Shown here piece after piece: positions 49,455-61,798 of a stretch of 64,000 bases of DNA. Source of the stretch: CAVPTL01 sp963727235 (GTDB taxonomy: Bacteria; Actinomycetota; Thermoleophilia; Gaiellales; JAICJC01); contig CAVSFZ010000022.1 in assembly GCA_963727235.1 (NCBI GenBank), forward strand, positions 1 through 64,000. Reading direction: 5' to 3'. Position numbers and translations under genes: made by a program. The stretch's first letter is position 1, and each line of letters opens with the position of its first letter. The notes beneath the pieces are model-generated. The model saw nothing but the letters and a program-made list of their open reading frames with translations, had not been told where the DNA came from and did not search any database.

Positions 49455-50399
49455 GTGGATCTCAATGTGCTTTTCCTCGGGACGGCAGGCGCCGCACCCA
49501 CGGCTCAGCGCGGGCTACCGGCGTTCCTCGTTCGGCGCGGCGGCGTGTCGCTGCTGATCGACTGCGGTGAAGGTACCCAGCGACAGCTGCTCCGTTCGGG
49601 GGCAGGTCTCGTCGACGTCGACGAGATCCTGATCACGCACTGCCACGCCGACCACTTTCTCGGCCTGCCGGGCATGCTCAAGACGTTTGCCCTGCGTGGG
49701 CGCGAGGCCCCTCTGCGGCTGTACGGGCCGGTCGGCGTGACCGCGTTGATGCAAACACTCCAGCCGGTACTCGGGCGCGTGCCCTACGACCTCGAGGTGG
49801 TCGAGCTTGATCCTGCCGACTGGATCGGGCACGACGGTTTTCGGATCGAGGCATTCCCCACCTCCCACGATCTCCCTAGTCTCGGATATGCGCTGGTCGA
49901 AGACGAGCGGCCGGGACGATTTGACCTCGAGAAGGCCCGTGACCTCGGCGTGCCCGAGGGGCCCGCTTTTGGAGCGCTGCAGCGCGGCGAGGCGGTGCAG
50001 TCGACGGGTGGGGTGGAGGTCACCCCAGAGCAGGTGCTCGGCGCCACCCGCCGAGGTCGTCGGATGGTGTTCTCCGGCGACACGCGACCGTGCCCGGGCA
50101 TGATCGAGGCCGCCGCTGCCGCTGACCTCCTGATCCATGAGGCGACCTTCCTTGAAGCCGAGGTCGATCGCGCCCGCCAGACCGGACACACCACGGCGGT
50201 GCAAGCGGCCCGCATTGCCCGCGATGCCCAGGTGACGATGCTGGCGCTGACCCACCTCTCGACCCGGTATCTGCCGCGTGACATCCGCGAGGAAGCGCGC
50301 ACCGAGTTCCTCAACACCGTCGTGCCGCGCGATTTTGACACGATCGACCTGCCGCTGCCGGAGCGAGGCGAGCCGCAGCTGATCCGCGCCGATGGCTGA
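49455..50399 (+). CDS. rnz: Ribonuclease Z
   Basis: 314 residues, metallo-beta-lactamase fold. N-terminal LNVLFLGTAGAAPTAQRGLP, zinc motif ITHCHADHFLGLPGM (about 61-75), FPTSHDLPSLGYAL, VFSGDTRPCPGMIEAA, LIHEATFL and LTHLSTRY. This is the short RNase Z arrangement that trims tRNA 3' ends. Both tRNAs in the window lack encoded CCA, the usual substrate type. GTG 49455 with TAGAGT ending 6 bases upstream. Confidence 0.94.
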   Translation: MDLNVLFLGTAGAAPTAQRGLPAFLVRRGGVSLLIDCGEGTQRQLLRSGAGLVDVDEILITHCHADHFLGLPGMLKTFALRGREAPLRLYGPVGVTALMQTLQPVLGRVPYDLEVVELDPADWIGHDGFRIEAFPTSHDLPSLGYALVEDERPGRFDLEKARDLGVPEGPAFGALQRGEAVQSTGGVEVTPEQVLGATRRGRRMVFSGDTRPCPGMIEAAAAADLLIHEATFLEAEVDRARQTGHTTAVQAARIARDAQVTMLALTHLSTRYLPRDIREEARTEFLNTVVPRDFDTIDLPLPERGEPQLIRADG

Positions 50400-51141
50400 C
50401 CCGCACTTCGACACGCTTGCCCGCGACTATGACCGGCTCCGCACCGGAGGAGGCCAGTGGCGGGAGCTCGCTGACCACACCCTGGCCGCGCTGGGCGCCC
50501 CCCGGCGTCTGCTGGACGTCGGCTGTGGCACCGGACGGTTCGCCGTCTATGCCTCCGAGCAACTCGGTGCACGGGTGTGGGCCGTCGATCCGTCGCCTCA
50601 GATGCTCGACCAGGCGCGTGCCAGAACCGGGGGTGAGCGGGTGGGCTGGCGCCGGGCGTCGATCGAGGCCCTGCCGTTCAAGGACGGGTGGTTCGATGCG
50701 GCGCACATGCACCTGGTGCTGCACCTGATCGCCGATCGGCAGGCGGCGATCGCTCAGCTGGCTCGCGTCACCGGTGCCGGTGCGCGGCTGGCGATCGTCA
50801 GCTTCCACCTCGACCACTTCGAGACGTTCTACCTCAACCAGTACTTCCCGTCGATCCCCGCCATCGACCTGGCCCGTTTCCCCGACCCCCAGGCAGTGGC
50901 CGACGAGCTCAACGCAGGCGGCTTCGGCAGCGCGGCGGTTGAGCGTATCTCGGTGCCGGTGAGCTCGCGTGGACCCGACATCGTCGAGCGAGTGCGGGGG
51001 CGCTACATCTCTACGCTCGCCCACGTTCCCGAGGACGAGTATCGCCACGGCCTGGCCCGCCTCGAACAAGACGTCGCCGCTGGGCGCGACACGTTCGAGC
51101 ACCAGCTCGAGTGGGCTCTGATCACCGCCACCCGTCGATAA
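50392..51141 (+). CDS. Class I SAM-dependent methyltransferase
   Basis: 249 residues, UbiE/Ubiquinone-type fold. Motif I LLDVGCGTGRFAVYASEQLG (about 40-59), acidic VWAVDPSPQML, motif II/III around WFDAAHMHLVLHLI and GAGARLAIVSFH. Acceptor unknown. ATG overlaps rnz by 8 bases, so they are probably cotranscribed. Two palindromic repeats follow the stop codon. Confidence 0.88.
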   Translation: MADPHFDTLARDYDRLRTGGGQWRELADHTLAALGAPRRLLDVGCGTGRFAVYASEQLGARVWAVDPSPQMLDQARARTGGERVGWRRASIEALPFKDGWFDAAHMHLVLHLIADRQAAIAQLARVTGAGARLAIVSFHLDHFETFYLNQYFPSIPAIDLARFPDPQAVADELNAGGFGSAAVERISVPVSSRGPDIVERVRGRYISTLAHVPEDEYRHGLARLEQDVAAGRDTFEHQLEWALITATRR

Positions 51142-51171
51142 ACACCTCGCCCAGAAACAGCCCCACGACCC

Positions 51172-51200
51172 TGAATAACGGTGCCAGGCACCGTTATTCA
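51172..51200. repeat. Palindromic repeat, copy 4 (AAC variant)
   Basis: 29-base perfect palindrome, arms TGAATAACGGTGCC and GGCACCGTTATTCA around a central A. Compared with the other copies, the bases beside the core have changed on both arms together, so pairing is preserved. Confidence 0.9.
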
Positions 51201-51215
51201 CCAACGACGCCCAGG

Positions 51216-51246
51216 TGAATAATTGGTGCCAGGCACCAATTATTCA
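51216..51246. repeat. Palindromic repeat, copy 5 (ATT variant)
   Basis: 31-base perfect palindrome, same arms as copy 3, only 15 bases after copy 4. On the minus strand it supplies the last codons GAA-TAA of the uracil-DNA glycosylase gene. Confidence 0.9.
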
Positions 51247-51908
51247 TCCCCGATCTCCGTGAGGATGGAGCGCATGCCGTCGGCAAATGCTGTGGCGCCA
51301 CCGTTGGCGGGGTGGCGGACGTAGGTCGCGCGGGATCCCAGGATCTGCTCGGCGACCCGGCCGACAGCGACGATCACCCGCGGCCTGACCAACTCCAGCA
51401 ACCGCTCGGCGTAGACCGCTCCGGCCTGGATCTCGCCCGAGGTTGGGCGCCTGTTCGAGAGTGGCTGGCCGGGCTTGTGGGGATGAGTCGGCACCGTGTT
51501 CCAGACAATCACCCGGTGCTCGGCGGAGAGTTCGCCCAGCACGCGGTGCACGATCGTCCCGGATGGCTCGCTCCAGCCGTTGCGACGGCCGGTCGAGGTG
51601 GACCGAAAGGGTGCGCCCCAGCGGGCCAGGTCGCGCTCACTGGTGAACGCGATACCCGACCAGCGCATCCCCTGGTAGCCGGCGGCCTCACCCAGCGCCA
51701 CCACGTCGGCCGCGTCGCGTGCCGCGAGATAGGCACGGAGATTGTCCACCCGGATCGCTCCCGCCCCCGCCACGTCGTCGGCCCCGCGGTCGCGATACTG
51801 ATTGAATGTCGTCCCGATGCGGGCCTGCACGAGATCGGAGAGCAGCGCTTCCATTCGGAAAGCTTGACCGATCGGCGGGACATCCGTCGGCGCTGGTAGC
51901 ATGTTCAT
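51240..51908 (-). CDS. Uracil-DNA glycosylase superfamily protein
   Basis: 222 residues (204 if started at ATG 51854). Family-like segments: TFNQYRDRGADD, VVALGEAAGYQGMRWSGIAF (catalytic loop), VIVWNTVPTHPHKPGQPLSN, and VRHPANGGATAF near the C-terminus in place of the usual HPS loop. It would excise uracil or a related base. The 51908 start overlaps the TAGCAT -10 (51897-51902) of the pyr operon, so the shorter start is quite possible. The stop codon lies in repeat copy 5. Confidence 0.83.
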   Translation of the reverse strand: MNMLPAPTDVPPIGQAFRMEALLSDLVQARIGTTFNQYRDRGADDVAGAGAIRVDNLRAYLAARDAADVVALGEAAGYQGMRWSGIAFTSERDLARWGAPFRSTSTGRRNGWSEPSGTIVHRVLGELSAEHRVIVWNTVPTHPHKPGQPLSNRRPTSGEIQAGAVYAERLLELVRPRVIVAVGRVAEQILGSRATYVRHPANGGATAFADGMRSILTEIGDE

Positions 51909-51956
51909 GGCTGAAGTTGGAAGGCAGCCAACTACCTCTGCAACTTTTAACCGCGC

Positions 51957-51976
51957 CCAGTGAGGCCGGAAAGGAG
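51957..51976 (+). promoter_or_regulatory. PyrR-binding loop and pyrR ribosome binding site
   Basis: CCAGTGAGGC (51957-51966), flanked by CCG/CGG, matches the RNA loop bound by PyrR (CCAGAGAGGC type). It is followed directly by AAAGGAG (51970-51976) and the pyrR ATG at 51982. Binding would mask the ribosome binding site, so translational autorepression is likely, as in mycobacteria. Upstream in the leader, GTTGG/CCAAC and AAGTTG/CAACTT pairings are alternatives. Confidence 0.7.
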
Positions 51977-51981
51977 CATGA

Positions 51982-52551
51982 ATGAGCGTGTCTGCGCCCG
52001 CCGAGCGAGTGCTGCTCGACGAGGATCACATGCAGCGAACCCTCAGACGGATCGCACATGAGATCGCCGAGAAGCACGACGATCCCACCAAGCTGGCTCT
52101 GGTCGGCATCTACACCCGTGGGGTGCCGCTGGCACAACGGCTCCGCACCCTGATCGAAGAGTTCACGGGAGTGGCGGTGCCCACCGGCGCGCTGGACATC
52201 ACCTTCTACCGCGACGACATGACCATGCGCGCGGGGGACCAGCCGCTGCACCCACAGCCGGTGGTCAAGGCCACTCGGCTCGATTTCCCGCTGGAAGGCA
52301 TGTCGGTCGTGCTGGTCGACGATGTGCTCTACACCGGTCGCACCATACGGGCAGCGATCGACGCGGTGTTCGACTACGGCCGACCTCAGCGAGTCCAACT
52401 CGCGGTGATGGTCGACCGCGGCCATCGTGAGCTGCCGATACGGCCGGACTACGTCGGCAAGAACATGCCGACCGCCCGCACCGAACGCGTCAAGGTGCAG
52501 CTGCTGGAGGTCGACGAGGTCGACCAAATCATCCTTCAAACCGGGGAGTAG
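51982..52551 (+). CDS. pyrR: Pyrimidine operon regulator/uracil phosphoribosyltransferase PyrR
   Basis: 189 residues. PRPP-binding motif SVVLVDDVLYTGRTIRAAID (about 112-131) and family segments LALVGIYTRGVPLAQRL and DITFYRDDMT. PyrR senses UMP and binds the leader RNA of pyr operons. Start at ATG 51982 with AAAGGAG 5 bases upstream; a closer out-of-frame ATG at 51978 is ignored. First gene of the pyr operon. Confidence 0.96.
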   Translation: MSVSAPAERVLLDEDHMQRTLRRIAHEIAEKHDDPTKLALVGIYTRGVPLAQRLRTLIEEFTGVAVPTGALDITFYRDDMTMRAGDQPLHPQPVVKATRLDFPLEGMSVVLVDDVLYTGRTIRAAIDAVFDYGRPQRVQLAVMVDRGHRELPIRPDYVGKNMPTARTERVKVQLLEVDEVDQIILQTGE

Positions 52552-52554
52552 CGG

Positions 52555-53571
52555 ATGCCCTTCGACCTGTACCCGCCTCAGAGCTCGGACGGCCGCCGAC
52601 ACCTGCTCTCGGTCACCGACCTGGATCGCGCCGCGATCGAGCGGATCCTGGAGACCGCCCACGGGTTCGAGAGCGTGATGCAGCGTGACGTCAAGAAGGT
52701 ACCGACGCTGCGCGGCCGCACCGTGATGAACCTCTTCTTCGAGTCTTCGACGCGCACCAGCTCGTCGTTCGAACTGGCCGCGAAGCGGCTGTCCGCCGAC
52801 ACCATGTCGCTGAAAGCGTCGGGGTCGAGCGTGGACAAGGGCGAGTCGCTCAAAGACACCGTGACCACGCTCTCGGCCTACGACCCCGACGTGATCGTGA
52901 TCCGGCACCCGCGCATCGGCGCACCTCGCATCATCACCGCCTACACCGAGGCCCACGTTGTCAACGCCGGGGACGGCAAGCACCAGCACCCCACTCAGTG
53001 CCTGCTCGACCTGTACACGATCAAGCGGGCTTTGGGGAAGATCGACGGGCTGCACGTCGCCATCGTGGGGGACGTGCTGCATTCGCGGGTGGCCCGCTCC
53101 AACATCCAAGGACTGCTGATGCTGGGAGCCCGGGTGACCGTGATCGGGCCGCCGCCGCTGATCCCGCGCGGGATCACAGCGATGGGCGTCGAGATCTCCC
53201 ACGACATCTCCGACATCGCCACCGCCGACGTGGTGTACGTGCTTCGCATGCAACGCGAGCGGATGCAGGAGGGAGCCAACTACGTGCCCTCGCTGACGGA
53301 GTACACGGCACGCTGGGGCGTAACCGCCGGACGGGTGCGCCCCGGACAGCTGGTGATGCACCCCGGCCCCATGAATCGCGGCGTCGAGATCGACTCGGCG
53401 GTTGCCGACGGCCCGGGATCAGCGATCATCGACCAGGTGCGTTCCGGCTTGGTGGTGCGCATGGCGGTGCTCTACGACCTGCTCAACGGCCCCACCCACA
53501 GTCCAGCCGAGTCGGCCCTTCGGATTGTCGACGATGCTGCGCTCACCCCCGAGAAGCAGGAGGTGGCATGA
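52555..53571 (+). CDS. pyrB: Aspartate carbamoyltransferase catalytic subunit
   Basis: 338 residues. Carbamoyl-phosphate loop FFESSTRTSSSFELAAKRL (about 62-80), the mobile loop KGESLKDT, the HQHPTQCLLD motif and MHPGPMNRGVE (residues bridging domains). Forms N-carbamoyl-aspartate. No regulatory pyrI is present, as expected outside the enteric type. Lies 3 bases after pyrR; its TGA overlaps the pyrC ATG. Confidence 0.97.
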   Translation: MPFDLYPPQSSDGRRHLLSVTDLDRAAIERILETAHGFESVMQRDVKKVPTLRGRTVMNLFFESSTRTSSSFELAAKRLSADTMSLKASGSSVDKGESLKDTVTTLSAYDPDVIVIRHPRIGAPRIITAYTEAHVVNAGDGKHQHPTQCLLDLYTIKRALGKIDGLHVAIVGDVLHSRVARSNIQGLLMLGARVTVIGPPPLIPRGITAMGVEISHDISDIATADVVYVLRMQRERMQEGANYVPSLTEYTARWGVTAGRVRPGQLVMHPGPMNRGVEIDSAVADGPGSAIIDQVRSGLVVRMAVLYDLLNGPTHSPAESALRIVDDAALTPEKQEVA

Positions 53572-54899
53572 CCGTCGAGCGCCTGTTTCACTCGCAGTCG
53601 GCGCCGGCCGACCTGGTGATTTCGGGAGCGCGCGTGGTCGATCCCGGCACCGGCCTGGACGGCGACGCCGTCGATCTGCGGATCCAAAACGGTGTGATCG
53701 CAGAGATCGGCGAGAGCCTGGACGGCCCAGAGGTGATCGATGCCCGCAACCTGACCGTGCTTCCGGGTCTGATCGATCCCCACGTCCACCTGCGCACCCC
53801 GGGTCAGGAAGCCAAGGAGGACATCGCGTCGGGAACGCAGGCCGCAGCAGCCGGTGGATTCGTGGCCATCCTGGCCATGCCCAACACCGATCCGGTGGTC
53901 GACTCGGTGCCGATTCTGGAGGGGCTGATCGCCCGCGCCCGGTCGCAGGCGGTGGTGGCCACCGGCTTCATCGTGGCAATCAGCCGCGGCCTCGAGGGCC
54001 GGGAGCTGACCGACATGGGTGCGCTGGCCGACGCCGGTGCAGCGGCCTTCTCAGACGACGGCCGGCCGGTGGAGCGGGCCGCGCTGCTGCGACGGGCGCT
54101 TCAGTACAGCCGCATCACCGACCTGCGGCTGACGCTGCACGAGGAGGACATGTCGCTGGCCGACGGCGGTCAGATGCACGAAGGTGAGGTGTCGGCCGAG
54201 CTCGGCCTCCAGGGCCACCCGTCGATCGCCGAGAGCATCATGATCGGTCGAGACATCCAGATCGCAGCCTACGAGGGCACCGGCCTCCACATCTGCCACG
54301 TCTCCGCCGCCGAGTCGGTGGCTGAGATCCGCCGCGCGAAGGCTGACGGCATCGAGATCACCGCGGAGGTCTCACCACACCATCTGTGCCTCACCGACGA
54401 GGCGGTGCGGCGGCTCGACCCGGCATCGGGCAAGATGAACCCGCCGCTTCGATCCGCAGCCGACCGGGCTGCCCTGATCGAGGCGCTGCAGGACGGCACG
54501 CTGGATTGCATCGCCACTGATCATGCGCCCCACCTGACCTTGGAGAAGGACGTTCCATGGGAGCAGGCTCCCAACGGCGTGATCGGCCTGGAGACCGCGC
54601 TCCCAGCGATCTACACCCACCTGGTCGAGCCCGGCCTGATCGGCCTCTCGACCGCGATCGAGCGGATGACCTCAGGCCCGGCCTCGGCATTCGGGCTGGA
54701 GACTCCGACGATCCGCGTCGGATCGCCCGCCAACCTGGCGGTGTGGGACTTCGGCAGCGAGTTCACCGTCGAACCGCCCTACCGGTCACGCTCGCTCAAC
54801 TGCGCATTCGCTGGGCAACGCCTCAGAGGTGTCTGCTCACTCACCATCGCCGGCGGCAGCATCGCTCACCGCACGATCGACGCGGTGGTGGCCTCATGA
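53568..54899 (+). CDS. pyrC: Dihydroorotase (class I type)
   Basis: 443 residues. Zinc ligands in LIDPHVHLRTPGQEAKED (about 66-83), GLHICHVSAAESV, SPHHLCLTD and CIATDHAPHLTLEKD with the catalytic Asp. Converts carbamoyl-aspartate to dihydroorotate. ATG with GGAGG 5 bases upstream overlaps the pyrB stop; its own stop overlaps carA. Confidence 0.97.
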   Translation: MTVERLFHSQSAPADLVISGARVVDPGTGLDGDAVDLRIQNGVIAEIGESLDGPEVIDARNLTVLPGLIDPHVHLRTPGQEAKEDIASGTQAAAAGGFVAILAMPNTDPVVDSVPILEGLIARARSQAVVATGFIVAISRGLEGRELTDMGALADAGAAAFSDDGRPVERAALLRRALQYSRITDLRLTLHEEDMSLADGGQMHEGEVSAELGLQGHPSIAESIMIGRDIQIAAYEGTGLHICHVSAAESVAEIRRAKADGIEITAEVSPHHLCLTDEAVRRLDPASGKMNPPLRSAADRAALIEALQDGTLDCIATDHAPHLTLEKDVPWEQAPNGVIGLETALPAIYTHLVEPGLIGLSTAIERMTSGPASAFGLETPTIRVGSPANLAVWDFGSEFTVEPPYRSRSLNCAFAGQRLRGVCSLTIAGGSIAHRTIDAVVAS

Positions 54900-55997
54900 C
54901 CTCGTTCCTGATGCTGGAGGACGGCACGATCCACCACGGGGCGGCCTACGCCGCCGAGGGCGTGGCGGTCGGCGAGCTGGTGTTCACCACCTCCATGACC
55001 GGCTACCAGGAGGTGGTCACCGACCCTTCCTTTGCCGGGCAGCTGGTGACGTTCACCCAGCCCATGATCGGAAACTACGGAGTGGAGGAGGACGCCTCCG
55101 AATCGACCCACCCACACGCTCGAGCGGTGGTCATCCGCGAGGGCCGAAACTCAACCCCGAACAATCGCCGCGGATTCTCCGATTGGCTGAAGGAGCACGG
55201 AGTTGTGGGGATACAGGGAATCGATACGCGGGCGATCACCAGACGGCTGCGCGACGGCGGTGCGGTGCGGGCCGCGGTCGTAAACGGCGATCACGAGCCG
55301 GCGCAGGTGCTGGAGATGGTACGGGCGGCGCCGGAGATGGCCGGCCAGGCGCTGGCCGGGTCGGTTTCCCGGCCCGAAGCGATCACGCTGGAAGCAACCA
55401 CGACCGAACGCGCGCACGTGATCGTGCTCGACTACGGGGTCAAGGCATCGATCGTGAACCTCCTGCGCAGCTCCGGAGCGCGCGTCACCGTCCTGCCCTG
55501 GGATGCCACCACCGACCAGGTGCTGGCACTGCAGGCCGACGGCGTCCTGCTCGGTAACGGCCCGGGCGACCCCGCGGCGCTGAGTGGATGTGTCTCGGAG
55601 GTGCGTGGGCTGATTGGCTCGGTGCCGCTGTTCGGCATCTGTCTGGGCCACCAGCTCTTGGGCCAGGCGCTGGGACTGGAGACGTTCAAGCTTCGCTTCG
55701 GCCATCGCGGTGCCAACCACCCGGTGCTGGCCCTGCAGACCGGGAAGGTGCTGGTGACCGCTCAAAACCACGGGTTCGCCGTCCGCGGCCCCGACCAGGG
55801 CACCGCCTTCAGCTGCGACTTTGGCGCAGGCGAGATCACACACGTGTCCCTGTATGACGGCACCGTCGAAGGGCTCGAGCTGCACGACGTCGATGTCAGC
55901 TCGATGCAGTTCCATCCAGAGGCCAGCCCCGGCCCACACGACGCGCGCCACGCGCTCTCACAGTTTGTCGACCGGGTCGCGGTCTCGGAGCACGCAG

Positions 55998-56005
<8 letters not shown>
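54896..56005 (+). CDS. carA: Carbamoyl-phosphate synthase small (glutaminase) subunit
   Basis: 369 residues. N-terminal domain FLMLEDGTIHHGAAY and TSMTGYQEVVTDPSF; glutaminase domain with VLLGNGPGDPAAL, the nucleophile Cys in FGICLGHQLLGQALGL (about 241-256), QNHGFAV and the His-Glu dyad in MQFHPEASPGP. It releases ammonia for CarB. ATG overlaps the pyrC stop; carB starts 8 bases before its end. Confidence 0.97.
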
Positions 56006-59145
<3,140 letters not shown>

Positions 59146-59162
<17 letters not shown>

Positions 59163-59859
59163 GCTGGAGGTCGCGGGCATCGAGGCGGTGGGCGCCTACA
59201 CGCTGCTGCGGCTCGTGCCCGACGGCGGCGACCTGGGCGAGCCGGGGCAGTTCTTCATGCTGACGGCAGAGCCAAGACCGGCGACGGTGTATCTGCCCAG
59301 AGCGCTCTCGCCGGCGTGGGCAGACGCACACGAGCTGGCCTTCCTGCTCGACGTCCGGGGCGCCGGCACGCAGGCGCTGGCGGCCGCCACCGAGGTCTCG
59401 GTGCTGGGGCCGCTGGGACACGGCTTTGCGCTCGCTCCCGGATCCGCGATCCTGGTCGGCGGCGGCATCGGAGCGGCGGTGCTGCCGTACCTCCGCCTCC
59501 GGTTGGGAGTCGAGCGTTCGGTGACCACCGTGCTGGGGTTTCGATCGGAAGCGCACGCGGTCTGCGCCGCCCTGGTCGACCCGGCCGCCACGGTGGTGCT
59601 GGATCCCACGCCGGTGACCGAGCCGCTGGCCGCCGTCCTCGATCCCACCGCGACCGTGTATGCCTGCGGACCCGACCCGATGCTCCACGCGGTGGCGCGC
59701 ATGTGCGCCGAGCACGGAGTCGACTGCCGGTTGGCAATGGAGGCCCCGATGGCCTGTGGATTCGGGGCGTGCTACGGGTGTGCCGTACGCATCGACGGCG
59801 AGCTGAAGCGGCTGTGCGTCGAGGGTCCCGTGCTGGAGGCCGGCCGTGTCCTCGCCTGA
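59146..59859 (+). CDS. pyrK: Dihydroorotate dehydrogenase electron-transfer subunit PyrK
   Basis: 237 residues. FAD-binding strand with GEPGQFFMLTAEP, NAD-like loop AILVGGGIGAAVLPYL (about 103-118), VYACGPDPMLHAVA and a C-terminal [2Fe-2S] site CGFGACYGCAVRIDGELKRL followed by Cys. It passes electrons from PyrD to NAD+. ATG 59146 overlaps carB by 17 bases; the stop overlaps pyrD by 14. Confidence 0.93.
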
Positions 59860-60796
59860 CACCTCTGCGGTCACGCTCGCGACCGAGTTCTGCGGTATCG
59901 AACTGGACAACCCCTTGATCAACGGCTCGGGCACCCTGGACGCGTTGATCACCGGCACGCTCGGCCTGGGCGGGTTTGTCAGCAAGACGGTGACGCTCAA
60001 CCCGCGCGAGGGCAACCCACCGCCGCGGATCGCCGAGACCCCCAGCGGAATGATCAACTCGATCGGTCTGGCGAATCCCGGCGTTGACAGGTTCTGCGAC
60101 CACACCCTGCCGCGTCTGGCGGAGCTGGGAGTTCCCTTGATCGTCAGCGTGGGCGGATGGTCGCCGCACGAGTATGCGGTGGCCGTCGCCCGCATCGCGG
60201 CAAATGCGAGCGTGCGCGCGATCGAGCTGAACGTCTCCTGCCCCAACGTCGAGAGCGGATGCATCTCGATCGGGACGGACGCCGCGGAGACCCGCGCACT
60301 GGTCGAACGCTGCCGCGGCGAGACCGACCTGCCGGTGCTCGTCAAGCTCTCGCCGAACGTGGCCGACATCGGCGCCATTGGCGAAGCGGCCGCCAACGGT
60401 GGAGCCGCGGGGTTGGTGGTCGTGAACACGTTGCGGGGAATCGCCCTCGACCGCGAGACCTTGCAACCATTGCTTGGCGGCGGCGGGGGAGGGCTGTCAG
60501 GACCGGCGATCAAACCCGTCGGCCTGCACGCGGTTCACCGCGTTTTCGAGTGCACCGGACTCCCGGTGGCCGGCATGGGAGGCGTGGCGGCAGCCACCGA
60601 CGTGGTCGAGTATCTCGCTGCAGGCGCCACGATTGTCGGCATCGGCACCGCGCTGTTTGGAAACCCCTTCCTGCCACTCGAGATCCTGGGGCAGATGCCC
60701 CTCGAGCTGGCCCGACACAAACTGACAACCGTGTCAGAGCTTGTTGGAAGAGCCCATAATCCGGAATCTAAAGCTCTACTAGAGCTTGAGCGTTAG
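59846..60796 (+). CDS. pyrD: Dihydroorotate dehydrogenase, class 1B catalytic subunit
   Basis: 316 residues. FMN barrel with PLINGSGTLDAL, VSKTVTLNPREGNPPPR, AIELNVSCPNVESG (catalytic Cys instead of Ser, as in class 1), LVKLSPNVADIG and GMGGVAAATDVVEYLAAGA. With PyrK it forms the NAD-linked class 1B enzyme, so orotate production does not depend on quinones. GTG start inside pyrK. No pyrF or pyrE follows in this window. Confidence 0.95.
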   Translation: MSSPDTSAVTLATEFCGIELDNPLINGSGTLDALITGTLGLGGFVSKTVTLNPREGNPPPRIAETPSGMINSIGLANPGVDRFCDHTLPRLAELGVPLIVSVGGWSPHEYAVAVARIAANASVRAIELNVSCPNVESGCISIGTDAAETRALVERCRGETDLPVLVKLSPNVADIGAIGEAAANGGAAGLVVVNTLRGIALDRETLQPLLGGGGGGLSGPAIKPVGLHAVHRVFECTGLPVAGMGGVAAATDVVEYLAAGATIVGIGTALFGNPFLPLEILGQMPLELARHKLTTVSELVGRAHNPESKALLELER

Positions 60797-60834
60797 TAAC
60801 CGAGATTTGGCGTATTCAAGCCGTTTCCACCCGG

Positions 60835-60862
60835 TTGCACGGGGCGCGAAGGGCTGTATAAT
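60835..60862 (+). promoter_or_regulatory. Strong sigma-A-type promoter of mihF
   Basis: TTGCAC (60835-60840), 16-base spacer, perfect TATAAT (60857-60862). The mihF ATG is 12 bases past the -10, giving a leader of about 5 bases. It separates mihF-gmk-rpoZ from the pyr operon. Confidence 0.8.
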
Positions 60863-60873
60863 CGCTCTTCACC

Positions 60874-61203
60874 ATGATGCTCGAAACTCTGACCCAGGCC
60901 CCCTCCCGCTCACTCGATCAGCGGATGGAGGCACTCACCCGGGCCAACGAGATCCGTGTTGCCCGCGCACAGTTGAAGCGCGATCTCAAGGAACGCCGAA
61001 TCCGCATCGAGCAGGTGATCGCAGATCCACCCGACTACGTGCTGACCGCCAAGGTGTACGACATGCTGGTCGCGGTGCCGCGACTGGGCCGGGTCAAAGT
61101 CGGTCGCCTGCTGACGCAATGCCGCATCAGCCAGTCCAAGACCGTGGGCGGTCTCTCGGAGCGTCAGCGCACCGAGCTGCTGGACATGTTCCGGCAGAAC
61201 TGA
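60874..61203 (+). CDS. mihF: Actinobacterial integration host factor (mIHF)
   Basis: 109 residues: a long N-terminal helix rich in Arg/Glu (ALTRANEIRVARAQLKRDLK) and a helix-two-turn-helix part YDMLVAVPRLGRVKVGRLLTQ, CRISQSKTVGGLSERQRTEL. This nucleoid protein is typical of actinobacteria and bends DNA; it is essential in mycobacteria. ATG at 60874 or 60877. The order mihF-gmk-rpoZ-coaBC is conserved in the phylum. Confidence 0.95.
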   Translation: MMLETLTQAPSRSLDQRMEALTRANEIRVARAQLKRDLKERRIRIEQVIADPPDYVLTAKVYDMLVAVPRLGRVKVGRLLTQCRISQSKTVGGLSERQRTELLDMFRQN

Positions 61204-61222
61204 CCGACGTCGCGGAGGTTCG

Positions 61223-61798
61223 GTGAGTTCTCGGCTGTTCGTGATCGCCGGCCCGTCCGGTGTCGGCAAGGGCACGCTGATCGCACAAGCGCTGCAGCAG
61301 CTGCCCGAGCTCGCCGTGGCCACCTCCGCCACCACGCGCCTCCGGCGCGCGTCGGAGCGGGATGGAGTGGAGTACCACTTCCTGTCCGACTCGGAGTTTC
61401 AGGCTCGGGTCGACGCGGGTGAGTTCCTCGAGCATGTAACCTACGTGGGGAATCGTTATGGCACGCTGCGCAGCGAGGTCGAACGGCGTCTCGCGAACGG
61501 TCAGAGCGTTGTGCTCGAGATCGAGGTCGTGGGGGCGCGGGAGATCAAACGCCAGATGCCGGACGCGGTCACCGTCTTTGTTGCACCGCCGAGCATGGAG
61601 GAGCTCGAACGCCGTCTGGCCGGTCGCAACACCGACTCGCCGGAGACGATCCGATCAAGGCTTGAGATCGCGCGGCACGAACTTGAATCACAACCGATGT
61701 TCGACCACGTGATCGTGAACAGCGACGCCGACACCGCAGCGCAGGAGCTTGCCTCCATCATGCGGACAGAGATTGCAACCGAGGAGCCCCGAACATGA
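61223..61798 (+). CDS. gmk: Guanylate kinase
   Basis: 191 residues. P-loop VIAGPSGVGKGTLI (about 7-20), GMP-binding ATSATTRLRRASERDGVEYH and FLEHVTYVGNRYGT, lid FVAPPSMEELERRLAGR. Phosphorylates GMP to GDP. GTG start with CGGAGG 5 bases upstream; the stop overlaps the rpoZ ATG. Confidence 0.97.
   Translation: MSSRLFVIAGPSGVGKGTLIAQALQQLPELAVATSATTRLRRASERDGVEYHFLSDSEFQARVDAGEFLEHVTYVGNRYGTLRSEVERRLANGQSVVLEIEVVGAREIKRQMPDAVTVFVAPPSMEELERRLAGRNTDSPETIRSRLEIARHELESQPMFDHVIVNSDADTAAQELASIMRTEIATEEPRT

Noticed and set aside
51864..51902. TTGACC (51864) with TAGCAT (51897) as a -35/-10 pair for the pyr operon
   Set aside because: The spacer is 27 bases, far from 16-19. Only the -10 is kept as plausible.
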